Shown one piece after another: positions 40,101-52,421 of a stretch of 64,000 nucleotides of DNA. The stretch comes from Theocolax elegans. Lineage: Eukaryota > Arthropoda > Insecta > Hymenoptera > Cerocephalidae. The position numbers and the translations under genes were made by a program. Positions within the stretch are counted from its first letter, which is position 1; every line of letters begins with the position of its first letter. The DNA lies in contig CM047425.1 of assembly GCA_026168455.1 (NCBI GenBank), positions 94,119,580 to 94,183,579 of the forward strand, in the 5' to 3' direction. Under the pieces are notes generated by a model. It did no database searches. It worked only from the letters and a program-made list of their open reading frames with translations, and was not told the DNA's origin.

Positions 40101-40924
40101 CTCGAGCTGAAGTGGTCTGTCGAGAACTTGCTTCCGGTGATGTGTGCTACATCAAGAGGAACTTTACTGTGCGTGTATATGTAAAACGTGAGTGCTATAT
40201 ATTGACGACGTGCAACCAAATGTGCAAGATTGCCGCGTAGTAGAGCAAATGACCAGGCTGTCATACATATATACGTGCACACATACATACATCCAGGAGA
40301 TCTTCTAAACAGGCTCTGTTCACCAAAATTTATATCTGACATGCTGTTTATTTCAGAGACTATCTCATTACACTCGACCTGACAGTTACGTATAAATTTA
40401 CTGTAAAATATTTTATAAATAATTATCCTAGGCGAATGTGTAATGTTTTGATGATAAATGGTTATTTTTCTAGAATCTCGTAGCAGTATTCACTGTACAA
40501 TCTTCAACTATAAGTACAATACGTAAAATATACAAAAATCCTAATTCAAATGGATAAACTTTATTTTAATGCATATGTTTGTATGAGTCGAGTTGTAAAA
40601 TGATTATTTGTCCATCATCCATATATATAAAATTTAGAAACAATATATTTTACCCACTTTCTAATCTATACACGCAAGAATGATTTATAATTCAAAACTA
40701 GAGCACTCGTGTATATGTATATATAAAATATTAACCCGAGTTATTTTTAATACGTATCTAGTACGATACATAAACATTGAATATAATGTTATTTATTACG
40801 TAGGAATAAACGTATACTCATATAACCCAGATAATCAATACCAAATTGACAACATTTTCGTTTATCTGGAAAAATATATTGTAAAATTATACTTTGCCGC
40901 GCGTTAACTTGTCAATTTCGCGCT

Positions 40925-41036
40925 TGATTTATGAAATGATTCATATGGATTTTGTTCGTATAAACACGAAAATTTCCAGATGATTTATGACATGATTTAT
41001 GCAGATTTTATTCAAATATACGAAAAATTTTCACTC
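40925..41036. repeat. Tandem duplication, two 56-bp units
   Basis: Units 40925..40980 and 40981..41036 are directly adjacent. They match at about 39 of 56 positions without gaps, starting with an identical TGATTTATGA, and better if one indel is allowed near the end. The non-coding units look like an old tandem duplication. Confidence 0.6.
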
Positions 41037-44000
41037 AATCTTCGCGAACACGTAAAAATATCCGCAGTGTGCTTATAACCATCGGCGAAAGAACTGAAGA
41101 ATTTGTGACAATGCTCCATTTATATAGGTTCGACCCTGAGATTAATGGGCGGGGTTAAAAATTCGTATAGCTATGAAATCGTTCTCTGACCCAAAGAATC
41201 CCGCATCGACTCTAATAAAAAGCTAAGAAAACGTCTTTTACACATTTTTCAGTGTGAATATGAAGTTGTATTTTTAAATTTGATTTATACGTCGCCCTTG
41301 TGACAAAAAATTGATCAATCTAATAATACGGGTTTAATATTCAGCCAGACAATGACCAGTGTTTGTGTTATTGGAACCAGAATCATTGATGTAGCTTTTG
41401 AAAACTAACCTAACCCTAATACGCATCGTTTTATAAACAAATTTTTATTTGTAACTGCGTCTAAATTAACTAAAATACACCAGAAACATTCAATATGATA
41501 ATTGCATATTTGATAACTTATGACTTTAATAAAGTTATTTCAATAGTGAGATACTAAATTCTCTCTGTTGACACAAGTACGAGTTGAAATTAATAACTTC
41601 GGTTTTATAAAATTAACATAATATTCGCGTAAAGGAGAAACTTATCTTACACTCAATTCTCTCTCTATTTCTCCCTTCATCTCTCTCTCTCACTCCCTCA
41701 TACGTTTATTAAATAATGATTCATAAATAATAAAATTGAGAACTAATGCATATACAAACTTATATTGATAAAATGAGCTTATAATTAAATATTATATAAT
41801 CATGCATATCGCCAGACAGTTATGAATATTAATAATTACAAAAGGTTTATCTGCAAATTGATTTAAAGTAACATACTGTTAATAAAGCAGCTCGATTTAG
41901 ACGCGTTATTTCATCTTGTTCGATTAATGATTTACCTATCAGACATTCCATGGCCTGACCTTTTGCTTAATAATATATTGATCGTATATGTATTATCTAC
42001 TCGATATCTACTGCTATGTTGTGTCTTAAATATTTTAATGACACTTTACATATACTTCATCAAAAAATGTACAATGAGAGATTGATCCTTTAAATAAAAA
42101 AAGTCTGACTTAATTGTTAAGAATATATTCTCATTAAATAACGTAACTTTTCATGTATTCAAGTAGCAATTAGGGAAACTTTAATTTTCACGTTTAAGAC
42201 GTGACTTAATATCATCAAAGACTGATATTTTCTTATTAAAATTGTTTCTTTTGAGAATCGAAAACCAATAAAGAGAGATGAACACTATTTACACTGATGG
42301 TGATATTGTGGCGCTAAAGGTACAAGTTTTTAAGAGGTATACATTTCTTTACTTTGTTAGAGTTGATATAATAAACTTATTTTCTTAGTGTTGGTAAAAT
42401 GATAACTTTATCACATGATATCAATGTTTTTCTTTTTAAAACTATAATTTTTGCTTAATAGTCAAAATAATAATAATACATACTCTGTACATATAGTACG
42501 AAAATAATTTTATTTTGTACATTGAGCCGCTAATAAATACATTGAGATATTTTAATAAAGTGCTGCATAATTGTTGTAATTGTAATTATTATAATTGGTC
42601 ACCTGTTCATTTATATACGTGTTATATCAATATCAAGAAATTTTAATTGAATATAAAGTGACAAATATTGTTGAATGACAGTAATAATTGTTTAATCTTC
42701 AAAAAGTATATTTATTTTACCTATTTTAAACAAATTTAATTATATTCTCTTTATAACTTATAGAAGGAAATTAGTATTATTTTAGATTAGAAATAGGTCA
42801 TTTCGTTTTAAATAGCAATCCAACACGGATAGAAAAGATTATCCCCACTGCTATTGTAAGATTTTATTATATTACGGAAACTTTATTTAATTTTAATTTT
42901 TATATTTTAAAGAATTTTAATAAAAGTTGAAATATCTAATAAATTTATAAAATCAATTGATTTAATAAATCCATCTTTAGATCTAAACAACGAATTTTAT
43001 AATAAAAAAATGAGATCAAGCTACTAAATCAGTCGCCGTAAATTTGAGTAAGGGGTCGTGGTGAAAGAAATGTTAAGAAAAAAAAAAAATGAAAAAAACG
43101 AGCCGTACGAGCAGTAAACCGTAAGATGCCCCGCGTATCGTTACACACGACGCACGAAGAAATATTTCAAGTGGAAGAGATTAGCGACCGAATGACGTAC
43201 GGTTCGCGAGTTGAAAAAGAACGTGAGCGCGAGCGCGAAAATTTCGCTCTCGTTCAAGTATTACCAAACTCGCGTAATTCGCTGAAACACGTCGGAAATG
43301 GTGAATTTTGTCAATGGCAGTTTGCGAAACCTGAACGATGTCGATCAAACTCCCAATGGAAAATCAATTTTCACGTTCGTTATTTCTGCCCGTTATAAAT
43401 TTCCCTTGTGGTATATGGATTAACATTTGTTTTCCTCTTTGTCGAACGTCAGTCACTCGATGCTTTTGACATTCGTTTTCGTAATGATCTTTTAATTTAA
43501 AAAATTGCTCACTGCGTGTAAAATGTCTTTCTATCAAACTTTGTGCATTTGCGGGAAATAAATATGATTCGTGTTATATGTATAAATGAATATAATGTAT
43601 CTACATAAATAAATGTACATCGATATCATTCTTTAAATAAAAATTAGACTGATTATATAAACCATAATACATTTGTATCACTTAATAATTTATTTAATAA
43701 TTCATGTACATAAATATTGAACACTAAAAATATTTTTGAAATTATATCACATTATTATAAATCTCCAAAAATATAATTAATCACCTTCTAATTCGAATGA
43801 CGTGATGGATATTTTACATATAAACATATAAATACAAGATAATTTTAAAACTTGACTCCGATGTGTATTAAAATTGCATTGTAGAATAAATCATTGTAGA
43901 TACCTCAATATTTGTAAACTGAGAAACGTACCGCTTGTACCGAGTGCACGGTGATACAATAATATAAAAAGCGATAGGTCGCGCACAAATATCGCTTGGC

Positions 44001-46834
44001 GATTTGTCGCGATGTGCGTTGAAGCAAAACGTAGTTCCCAAAGTAACGTTAGTCGCCGTAAACAAGCACAAAACGCGATATTTCATCTTTCAGGATCGAT
44101 CGACGAAATTTCACGGTGCGAGAGCGCGCAGTCGTTCATTCGAACCCATACCGCGGAAAAATAACGACCGCATCTCTATCGAACCGTGGTAAACACCTTA
44201 AAGATCTTCCACAGGCTACGAGTTCGTAAGGAAGAAGTCACCCAATCTACTCAAAGACTTTCATTCGCATGTGTGTATAGGTATGCACGGACGTATATAC
44301 GCGGTTCTTTCATCGAATCTATTCCGTGCGTATTTATACAACACAATTTAGGGTCTCGCCACACACCTTTCGACCCCTGATCGAGGCTACTCGCGGTTTC
44401 AAAAGAAGGTAATAGAATGGACACCCGTGGAGAGATCGTATTAATCGATTTTAAGGTATACCTTGAACAGGAGAAATCGTTTCGGTGAATAACCATGTCT
44501 TAGGATTATGGTCAAATACCATTTAAAGCGATCCTGATTTTCGCCGTTACGATCTGTCATTCCCTTTTGATGTAGGGTGTGGCACGGGAGGCTGGACTTT
44601 GGCGATTTATCGAGCCCAGTGAGTTTTGTCGCGTGTGAGAAATAGCTTTTTATTATTTTCGATTTAACAATACCGGTACTTAGTTACATGGTAAAACTAC
44701 CACCTGGTTCTATATACTGAATTTAGTTTTTTGAATGAACCAAATAGAATTAATGGTGCATGTAACTTTCAATAGAAATTGATTATCTCGATCTCTTACA
44801 TTCACGAAGTTTATAATTTTCTTTTTGACAAAAAAATAAATATATCAACTATTCTTTATTTACAATAATGCTGAAATCGAACAACAAATTTAATAAATAA
44901 GCCAAGACTAATATTCGGTTATGTTCATTATATTAATATTTATTGGTATATACATTCGGCTTAATCACAGCTAGAATTTATTCTCGCTGTAGAGTTAATC
45001 CCACCAAAAAACGTTTATAATTACAATGACGCTTGGAAATGAAAAGTAATTCATGAATATTTACAAGGGCCATGAAGAATGTTTGCTAAACAACAGTCAA
45101 TCGATGAAAGCCATCGGAACTATATACATGTGTGTATACATTCGTAACGTCTCAACACCCGTCAAAAATCAGCAGTAACACACAAATCGATTAAACTCAC
45201 CGGTGTTGCAATTACACGCGTGGTGCGTTACACACATGAAAGAATGAACCCGGGTATAGAGTAGGGGAGATCGCTAGTCGACAGCAAACAAATGCACCTA
45301 TCCGTGACGAACGCCTTAGTTGCGGCCCTTTTGGCGCACTCACGCGTAAGATACCTCTAATGCAAGGTCTCCAATGTACTATGATTTTTGTATATATATA
45401 TACATAGAGGTTTGGACTTTACGATTTTATGCCTCGCGCGTTTCATTGTTGTGACGCATTTTTCTTCCCTTTTCACAAGGTGCGACGCGCCAAATTATCG
45501 ATGCAAATTATTAAGGACACTTTTTTCCTCTAACTGATCCACGGCAATTTTTTATCTATTTTTTTTCTTTACGGTACTTAGCAGGTATTCGTATGCTAAT
45601 TTGACCTTAGGGGACTAAGATATGGTAGAAAAGTTTTTAAAACGATTGAAAAAAAAAAACATTTTTGTTGAGTCTATTGAAGAAGGCATTTTGATTGTAA
45701 AAAAGGTAAGTATAAGGTACGGAAGCTAGTGAAACTCAAACAGTACATTTTGGAATAATAGCATGCTAATAAATTTATGAGATATTTTGCATAGACATAC
45801 CTATAGTTATTCGCATCAGTTAACGGTTTTCGGTACTCACAAATTTGAAAATTATCTGACACACATGTGTCAACTATTTGTCCTATTGACATACCTAGTA
45901 AAATTATTGTATTATACAAAACGATTCTTCCGCTAAATACAAATACATATACATGATACACTCAACAAATAATAACATTAGTATTTACAAAAATTCCATT
46001 ATATTTTATTGAATTAAGTTAAAAACACATAATTTATTCTTATGTTGTGTTGTTCATGCACAATTTATTTTATTTTATTATATTTTATTTATTACAGATA
46101 TACAATCTTTTAAATATTAGCATATTTGTTTTCCACATTTCTTCTGCAAATGTGTAAAAACTAATAATCGTCTTATTAAATATATTTATATATAATTTAT
46201 ATTTATCATTTTGAACTATGCTCAAGAATTATTTTCCTATTGAAAATAGATGGTATATTTAAGTAACTGTAAAATAATAATAAGCATTTTTAAACAAGAT
46301 GATATAAATGCATTAATAAGTCAATAAATGTTATTTTAATAATTAATATTGTGTGGGTATTACAGAATGGCTGAGAGAATTTACAACGCCTTAAAAATGT
46401 TTGGCTGGACAATTGTTACCTCGTTCATGATCCAAAAATAAATATTTATATTTAATGTCTAACAATTAATTGTAATGAAAAGAATTATAATGCGAATGAC
46501 AATATTTTTTTTTTAGATTTGGTATTCAAAATATGTCACATAATAGTTACATAAACGAATTTCATTTATTTCCTTTTTAATTGTCGTTTTATCAGCTTAT
46601 ATGATGCATTAATCCTTGACTTTATTAGAGTACTTCATTTATTATAACGCGACTATTTCACAATACAAGATGACGTTATGAAATAATTAAAATCAATATC
46701 GATGGAAATGGTTGTTACAGAATTTATTATTTAATATCTTTTATTGACACGATGATGGCCAGATAAAGGATGTCAGCGATCAAACGTTGTCATTTTTATA
46801 AATAAATAGGGCGATGCGATCAAAAAGTTGGGGT
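41037..46834. other. AT-rich intergenic DNA with two islands
   Basis: No gene recognised. GC-richer segments at about 43040..43480, 43900..44620 and 45100..45510 hold short open frames without domains (for example 43126..43398, which includes an Arg-Glu repeat from a GA-rich run). The minus-strand frame 45674..45961 is AT-biased and matches no family. The rest is AT-rich with dense stops. Confidence 0.5.
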
Positions 46835-46844
46835 TTTATTTATT
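46835..46844 (-). terminator. Overlapping poly(A) signals of the pacifastin gene
   Basis: Two overlapping AATAAA hexamers on the minus strand (46840..46835 and 46844..46839) lie about 70 nt after the stop codon of the pacifastin gene, a normal distance for a compact secreted-peptide transcript. Confidence 0.55.
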
Positions 46845-46913
46845 GTAACACTGATTTTACAAACATAATTTATCAATTTAATTTAAGTTTAGATTTAAAG
46901 ATCAAGGGTCATA

Positions 46914-47885
46914 TCATCTATCTCCACAGTACATTCTGGTGCATGCAGCGCTAGTGCCATCTTCGTTACAAAAGCATAGGTTGCAACTATCATAGAAAAA
47001 ATCGGCTGGACATTTTTCATCCGGGTCTAATCCATCTGAGCCCCAAATTGAATATTAGTGTTGTATTTTTGCTTTGAATTATTTATTACTATGCTAACTG
47101 ATAATTTACTTACAGACCACGGGCAGTCGATTCTCTGAAAAATGTTAAATTAAAAATTAATCATCTATTATATTATCTATTATATTATATCGACATTACA
47201 TGATTTCCTACGCGAGTATTCTATTATCTAGAAATGTATTTTTTTCCTAAATTTTATAAACATTTTTAGTATATTAGTGTATTAAGAAATATTTTAAATA
47301 TTGGAAACTCAAGAATCAGAGGAGTTCTCCAAATCGCGTTGCAATTTCGATTTCAAATCCTCTTTTGTTTTAATTCAATTATAGTTACTTCATTTCGTAT
47401 AATTTTTAAAAAAACATCCGTTTATGATTATTAATATTATTTATATATATGAGTATTTTACGACTTTAATTGAAATCTATAAACACGGCTTTCTTCATAT
47501 TTTTATATTAGGAAATATTTCCCAAAATTAGAACAATATCCGTTTTCCGCTCCCATCTATAAAATTAGTAAAAAATAGAAGCTTCAAGATCTCCAGACAC
47601 AATTATATTAAAAATGTTAAAAATTTATTCAATATTCTTTTGTGCTTAGAGTTATTGTATTCTTAGAAGTAACTAATTATTTATTGAAATTAAGGTCTTC
47701 TGTGCATATTAATACTTATCCTATCGTTTATTACAAAAACTATTTTTTCTACTAAGAAATGTATTTAAATTAATATTAAAATATTAGACATTATACAACT
47801 CACTTTTACGTTGTAGAAACGGAGTTGCGAAATCAGCTAAGACAACATTTAAGACAACAACCAAAACTATAAGGAACACGCGCAT
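46914..47885 (-). CDS. Secreted single-domain pacifastin-type protease inhibitor (3 exons)
   Basis: Coding exons on the minus strand are 47885..47804 (82 nt), 47134..47114 (21 nt) and 47035..46914 (122 nt), with introns of 669 and 78 nt, GT-AG borders and both junctions in phase 1. The product is 74 residues. Residues 1..17 are a signal peptide (MRVFLIVLVVVLNVVLA) with likely cleavage after Ala17. A basic segment RKKNR at 26..30 may be a propeptide cleavage site. The pacifastin domain has Cys43, 52, 55, 57, 66 and 71 in the pattern C-x8-C-N-x-C-x-C-x3-G-x4-C-T-x3-C; the family norm is 9 to 12 residues between the first two Cys, so this one is slightly short. By analogy with locust inhibitors, the P1 residue follows the Thr after Cys5: Arg68-Met69, suggesting trypsin-like targets. 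Family members inhibit serine proteases in haemolymph and also occur in wasp venom. Many are multi-domain; this one has a single domain. The site of expression is unknown. Confidence 0.86.
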
Positions 47886-47930
47886 CCTGCAAATGTTCTG
47901 TGAACTAGATAGACATTTACCAGATTAAAA

Positions 47931-47936
47931 TATATA
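47931..47936 (-). promoter_or_regulatory. Candidate TATA box of the pacifastin gene
   Basis: TATATA on the minus strand, about 45 to 50 nt upstream of the ATG. A TTCACA initiator-like word follows near 47904..47899. Starting there would give a leader of about 16 nt and would exclude an out-of-place upstream ATG near 47914. Tentative, because TA-rich words are common here. Confidence 0.35.
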
Positions 47937-47959
47937 TTTTATTTTAATACTACTTTTAA

Positions 47960-50900
47960 GAAGTAATAAGGACAATATGTTGTTTAAACAGAGCAATAAA
48001 CTTTTGAATATATTGAATAAATGTTTTGAATATTTTATTATAGAACAAATTGAATAAACGTATTGTGCTACTAAAGTTAGTAATGAAAAATCATTTCTGT
48101 TTATATGTATACATTTCTTTTGTTATCAAACATTGGCACTAAATTTTTTTTACTACATAACAATATTTTTACGATCTGTTGCGGTAAGCGTGAATGTCGA
48201 ACGCACAAGTAGTGTTTAAGTGAAATAATTCATCATTTGTTACTTGCATAACGTAATAAAATTTATATTATTTAACGGTGAAGTTTAATACGAAGTGGTT
48301 ACATTGAGATGCAGATTATACTCGTATATACAATTTCTATCAACGCTATAGTAATAAATGTAAGTGAGTTATATGAGTATTATATTCACCAGGTAGATTT
48401 TTAATTTATATACTATATATGACTCCCAGTAGTCTGATGCAGATATTGGTAGATAATTTCAATTTTTTAAAATATATTAAATTTGTAAAATTTAACAGTG
48501 AAACGATTTACGTGTAAATACCTCGTATTATTTATGGGGTGGACACGTTTTATACTGTAAGTGATTAATTGAAAAGATAATTAGTTAATCGTAGTAGCAA
48601 GTAAATACTGTTACACGAAAATTCGAAAATTGTATTAAAGAGCTTTTACGGATTAACGAACCAATCCCCAACATCGAAAAAATGTTGATAAGTAACAAAT
48701 CGATAATATCCATCAGTGATCAATCAGGAAACACTCGAGAGTCACGAAGGCATGTAAAACGGATGACATAATCGAAAGCATCGCTTCGAGCGCTCGTACT
48801 ACATTGGGAATGGAAATAGGGGTTATGGTATAGAGTCCCTTCTCATCCGTAATCTCGTTGTCCAGCGATAATTGATTTCTAATCGTGGTGAGCAGTTGGT
48901 TAAACCACGAACGTTACAACTCGTCCGTGCGCCTAACCTTGTTAGGAACTTTGGAACCGGCTTCGTTGCTCACCTCGAATGAAAAGGGTCCGGACCGTTT
49001 TGTTGTTGCCCGAAGCAGTGCCCGCGGTCCTCAATCGCGTAATCGCGTTTCGTGCGACCCCTTCGTGGTTACTTTTCCTCAAATTCGAGTTTTGAATGAT
49101 TGAGCTGTTTGCCAAGGTGTTACAAATCGATTTCACTCTCCGATTTTATCGTATATTTTTAGAAACGGGTTTACACTCGTAAATAAGACTTAAACGTATT
49201 AATATATATATATCTGTATAAACTTCAAATTAACCTGCTTATTTTCGACGTCGTGCGAATACTCTTGAAAAGTAAATTTAATTTATACTTAAATCTACAC
49301 TCAAGTCGTGTAAAATTTATCACAATAGCACAAAACCTCTTTTTTTGAATGTCAGAAAAAATTATTTCAATTGCTAATGATGACTTCTTGCCACTTAGTC
49401 AACCAAAAAACTGACAACTCGCCAAACTTCAAACTTTTCTTTCTCGACAATTTTACCAAATTAAATCTCTCCCTCCCTCCTTCATTGATCCGAATAAAAA
49501 TTTTATTTTATTTTTAATACTCTGCCGCTCGTAACTTTGCTTCTTGCAATAACGTACTTGAATTCATCAACTATAATTGCTTACGTCTCGAGCGTTGATC
49601 GATATTTTTATATATACTGTTTAAATTTTCAATAATCTGGAAATTAAATTAAATAATCCGTTACGCTTATTTAACAGACAATATCTAATATTCATACAAT
49701 ATGTATTTTACCTTCATAAAATAAAAATAGATTAGTAAAAATAAAGAAAAATGTTGTATCCTTAATTTTATCATAAAAGTATATGTTTTATTATTTAAAC
49801 GATGAAATATATTGCTAAAGATATGTTGAATCTCTTGCTCTAAATTTAAAAGATATTCGTCATTTATTCAATACCATAATAAAAAATAGATGTCTCAGAC
49901 CTAATTTAACTCTGTACAAATTTTATTTGAATATTTTATTAACATTTTGGTAACCCATTGTAGAAATTAATAAAAATGTATTACGTAATCAACAATCTAT
50001 AATTTATATAATTCAATTTACTGAACAGTGAGTTATTAAATTTTTAAGATTAGAACATGTTAAGAAAATTTAATTTTTTTGCCGTAATAGTTGTTGAAAC
50101 AATAATATTTATTAGTAGCCTCTAAAAATTATATGCATTTTATCGATGCAAAGATATATTTTCGATAACATCATATTATGTTTAATAACCTATTCGACAC
50201 TTGTCAAACAAGAAGTACTAGGTTAAACAAAGTAAAGCATACAAACACATTCATTATTACTATATATATGTATATATACGATATACAATTTAAAATTTTC
50301 AACGGCAAAGTTTGTATATAATTATCCTCGACTATCCTCGAATAAAAACAAGTTTGCACATCATCGTACACACAAACCGGTCAAACAGTTTTAAATAATA
50401 GGAAATGCTAATCTTCGATTTATTATAGGGGTATACATACATATGCACCAACCATTATTAATAAAAAAGAAGAAGGATACCCCCAACTGGGTACAAAATA
50501 ATCATATTCCCGTAAAGTTTTGGGTCTAATGTTCGTAGAAGGATATCTAGGCCTATATAAGAAATGAAACCAGGTCACTTAATGTAATGTGTGGCACAAC
50601 GTACATGGAGGTTTTCACACATCACTGTTCTTGAAATTTTCGATGACCCGTGTGTATAATGGTGGTAGATTTAAAATTAAAATTCTTTTGAAGAAGGGGC
50701 GTGTACGGGTACATATATATATGAATCACAACGAGTTCAAGATAATAAAATAAAATTTTTTAAAATATGCTTGACCCTCGTTTACATAAGGATAGGTATA
50801 TGACACAATTTACCAAGTGGACCTTTAATTATAATACAACCAGATCTGATTTATGTATCAACATTGCAATAATACTTTGTACGATGATAGCCAAGAATGA

Positions 50901-51779
50901 ATTTATTTGTGTCTTCTATACGGTATAACGTCGATCCTACGGCGTTGTCGTATATATAGTTACTATTACAATTTATGACGGTGCTATGTAATAAGATTTA
51001 AATGTTCTTCAATTTTGTAAATTGTGTACACTGTGTTGATGAAATACATAGGTTATAAATCAATATAAAATCAACCTGGTTTTTATTCTATAAAAGGCAT
51101 AATAATATTACTGCTAAACAAATTAAACAATAAATTGATCATTCTTTTTTAATTTAATGTATTTTTCATAATTGCTAGTTTGTTAAATTAATTATCACAT
51201 TTCATAGAGGAATATATAATGAACAAAAATTAAGTTAATGAATATGTGAAACTCTGCAGGTAATTGAATATTTGACTGTCGTAACTCATTTTCACGTTGA
51301 CTTAGATACATAATTTAGCGTTTTATTTGCAAATTGACAATTCCAAATCAATCTCCGGCTTTATCACACTTTTCGCATCGAAGAAACGCAAAATTTGCGA
51401 CAAGACGAAATTAACAAGTTTGAAAATTATTTCTAAAATTAATGTTTGACAGATTATTGACTGGTTGTCACAAACGCCTTGTATAATTATCAAAGTAACA
51501 AACTGAAAGGATTTCACTTTAGCTGAAGTTTACACAAAGATAATATTATCCGTCAATTGATTGCTGCCCGAAAAATAATTTCGAATTCACACAGTTTCAG
51601 TTCAAACTTATTCTTACATAATGTAAGGAGGCCATGAATAATTAACAATTTATTATTATTTTAAAATATTTATTTTCAATTTTTTATAGAACCTTCCAAA
51701 AACGAGTACATAAAATGTTATACAATACTAAACATTATCAAAATATAATAAAGAATGATTAAACAAGAGCGTGGTTAGT
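47960..51779. other. AT-rich intergenic DNA upstream of the pacifastin gene
   Basis: No gene recognised. One GC-richer patch at about 48720..49130 has open frames on both strands without domains. The stretch 50240..51070 is somewhat more complex than its surroundings and could hold an untranslated exon or 3' UTR, but no coding exon is visible. A Zelda-type CAGGTAG occurs at 48389..48395. Confidence 0.45.
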
Positions 51780-52408
51780 TCGAATTGTTGTAAAAGTAAA
51801 AATGGCCACAAGCACAGGGAATTCGAAGGAAATATTTGAGATGATCTTGGAACGCCCGTATCCTACGAAATAACTCAAGTTCCGCGTGTTCAAACCCTCA
51901 GTTTTCCATTGGTAAGAGGCGGGTCGGTTGCACGATTAAATTTTCGCCCGATCGTACAGTTCGACTGGGTGCACGTGCACCCCTTCTCTCGATCCGTACA
52001 AAAACATCCCTGGCACTCTCCGGAGATCAAAAAGATCGCGAGAGCATAGGACCTTAATTACTCGATCTAATATCGCCTGGAGGTCTCGTGCGCGAACTCG
52101 GCACGCCCGAGCACAAAGGCCCCAGGGCTAAATCGGGCGTGCGTCTAATCACGCTTGACGAATCAAAGGTACGTGATTCGCACGAGGGTCGGGAAAACTG
52201 GCTTAACGCTTGCCCGTAGGGCTGTCTGCGCTCGTTCTCCAAAAGCAAATCCACTTAGAGGAAAATTTTCCGGTCGACCGATATATACTGAAAATGTCGC
52301 TTTCAAGAGAGCATTACGAGAAATTACCTCGCGCGTATTTAGTTATATGATGCGTTTCGCGGAAAAACTGTTTTGACTGGCACTTTATACACGTACACGG
52401 AGAGGAAA

Positions 52409-52421
52409 GGGGGGGGGGGGG
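52409..52421. repeat. Poly-G run, 13 nt
   Basis: An uninterrupted run of 13 G on the + strand in otherwise AT-rich surroundings, a likely site of length errors in sequencing. Confidence 0.85.

Larger units (their letters stand above)
34161..40924. other. Mostly AT-rich intergenic DNA
   Basis: No gene recognised. GC-richer islands appear at about 34830..35420 (with a long CT tract), 38130..38590, 39400..39520 and 40020..40330. The stretch 35430..38100 is very AT-rich and nearly featureless apart from a TA run (36157..36185) and a diverged 29-bp direct repeat at 36977 and 37142. Open frames in the islands (for example 38365..38589 and 40016..40342) have no recognisable domains. Confidence 0.5.

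Noticed and set aside
45195..45240. Minus-strand Cys-containing mini frame before a GTGAGT
   Set aside because: Only about 12 codons, no signal peptide and no downstream exon found; not evidence for a second inhibitor copy.
48309..48359. Short plus-strand hydrophobic frame running into a GTAAGTGAG donor
   Set aside because: No acceptor or downstream coding exon could be joined, and the AT-rich context makes the match unremarkable.
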